This document shows, in pieces, positions 11,695-12,285 of a stretch of DNA of 12,285 bases; position 1 is the stretch's first letter, and each line of letters opens with the position of its first letter. The position numbers were made by a program, and so were the translations under genes. Source of the DNA: JAXDLH01 sp034666705 (GTDB lineage: Bacteria > Chloroflexota > UBA6077 > SHYK01); the NCBI GenBank assembly GCA_034666705.1, contig JAXDLH010000260.1:1-12285 (forward strand), read 5' to 3'. The notes beneath the pieces are model-generated. The model was not told the origin of the DNA, made no database searches, and worked only from the letters and a program-made list of their open reading frames with translations.

Positions 11695-12228
11695 ATGGCC
11701 TCGAGCGAGGTATCCCACTTCCACGAGATCGAGCCGAAAGAGGTGCTTGATCTGATGCCGAGTGGCCTCTTCCTGCTCACCGCCGCATTCGAAGGCCATG
11801 ACAACTGGCAATTCGTGCAGCGGGGCCTCAACCTGGATGCGGGGCCACCGCCCACCGTCCTGGTCGTCCTCAGCCAACGCAACCGCACGACGGATCTAGT
11901 CGAGGCATCCGGTGAGTTCGGCCTCGCGGTGTGCTCGCCGATCCACGCAGCGCTCGTCGTCGCTAGCCGGGGCGTCAGTGGCCACACCACGGACGATAAG
12001 TTCGCCCAGCTTGGGCTCCAGCGGCTGCCGGCGAAGCACATTGGCGCGCCCCTCGTCGCTGGCTCTTTCGTCAATGCCGAGTGTCGCGTGCGCGAGACCT
12101 ACGTCCAGGGGAACCGCACGATTTACGTGGCCGAGGTGCTCGCTGCCTATCACGACCCCAGCACCGAGGCAGTGGTTCATTACGACAAGCTGATCTACCG
12201 CTTCATGCAGGATCCGGCCATCGGATAG
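11695..12228 (+). CDS. Flavin-reductase-like (FMN-binding split-barrel) protein
   Basis: The protein has 177 residues. It follows the flavin reductase-like/DIM6-NTAB pattern: an N-terminal LMPSGLFLLTAAF strand (20-32), PPPTVLVVLSQRNRTTDLVEASGEFGLAVCS (51-81), the SRGVSGHTTDDKFAQLGLQ loop (91-109) common near the flavin phosphate, APLVAGSFVNAECRVRETYVQGNRTIYVAEVLAAY (118-152), and a closing YDKLIYRF (163-170). Such proteins bind FMN and use NAD(P)H to reduce flavin or act as oxidoreductase partners in the cytoplasm; the natural substrate here is unknown. The start at 11695 has GGGAGG 6 bases upstream. The longer frame to 11539 adds Arg/Ser-rich residues and lacks a ribosome site. It is probably a single-gene transcript with its own promoter. 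Fold assignment is good; partner and reaction are not settled. Confidence 0.82.
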   Translation: MASSEVSHFHEIEPKEVLDLMPSGLFLLTAAFEGHDNWQFVQRGLNLDAGPPPTVLVVLSQRNRTTDLVEASGEFGLAVCSPIHAALVVASRGVSGHTTDDKFAQLGLQRLPAKHIGAPLVAGSFVNAECRVRETYVQGNRTIYVAEVLAAYHDPSTEAVVHYDKLIYRFMQDPAIG

Positions 12229-12262
12229 CGCACGCCCGGCAAGATGTTACGCACTGCGGGGG

Positions 12263-12285
12263 CGGGGCGCATGTAGCGCGCCCCG
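12263..12285. terminator. Hairpin at the right edge, possible terminator or start of a repeat
   Basis: CGGGGCGC (12263-12270) pairs with GCGCCCCG (12278-12285) around a 7-base loop (ATGTAGC), 34 bases past the flavin-reductase-like stop. Any U-tract would lie outside the window. It also resembles GTAGGGGCGCG-type dispersed repeats, so it may be the edge of one. Confidence 0.45.

Noticed and set aside
1..12285. CRISPR array, toxin-antitoxin pair, phage or transposase genes
   Set aside because: These were looked for on both strands. No regularly spaced repeats, no recognisable toxin or antitoxin pair and no integrase or transposase motifs are present.

Overview
This GC-rich window carries a dnaA of ordinary bacterial type and looks like a chromosomal segment from a Chloroflexota-like bacterium, probably of the Thermomicrobia/Sphaerobacter kind. 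That placement is an inference from three things: the general look of DnaA and LysA, a CopC gene beside a secreted protein ending in an FSDV..LQYP-type tail, and dispersed hairpin repeats. It could not be checked by a search. Start codons are mixed ATG and GTG, and most genes have a clear Shine-Dalgarno site. Several genes have TAgAAT/TAcAAT/TAgACT-type -10 boxes.

Layout. (1) 1-2020, minus strand: the 5' end of a chromate transporter gene (chrA, cut by the window edge), preceded on that strand by a probable three-gene metal or envelope operon. This operon reads from 2020 down to 558: a His-rich two-TM membrane protein, a small exported protein, and an exported CopC-domain protein. (2) 2168-6970, plus strand: a GerMN-domain lipoprotein, a diacylglycerol-kinase-family lipid kinase, a zincin of the DUF2342/F420-associated family, an unrecognised 165-aa protein, and diaminopimelate decarboxylase (lysA). 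(3) 6971-7062: a dispersed palindromic repeat between two convergent genes. (4) 9404-7063, minus strand: a DinB-like protein, then a secreted protein joining a degenerate nuclease-like (SNase) domain to a clan GH-A glycoside hydrolase. (5) 9405-9973: a long non-coding region with an A+T-rich core, direct repeats and a structured leader, leading into dnaA (9974-11365). (6) 11366-11694: a two-hairpin dispersed repeat and a promoter, then a flavin-reductase-like gene (11695-12228). A hairpin runs into the right edge.

How the genes fit together. The left operon is plausibly periplasmic or extracellular copper or other transition-metal handling. Both exported proteins are predicted to expose a histidine as the first mature residue, and the membrane partner has a cluster of nine histidines. 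The plus-strand run mixes envelope and housekeeping functions: lipid phosphorylation, a lipoprotein, and lysine/peptidoglycan precursor synthesis. dnaA stands without dnaN, and no convincing DnaA boxes were found by eye, so the replication origin is not assigned here.

No obviously new defence or mobile system is visible. The points most worth a second look are the SNase-like/GH-A fusion, the CopC protein lacking one expected copper ligand, the His-rich partner, and the non-coding architecture around dnaA.
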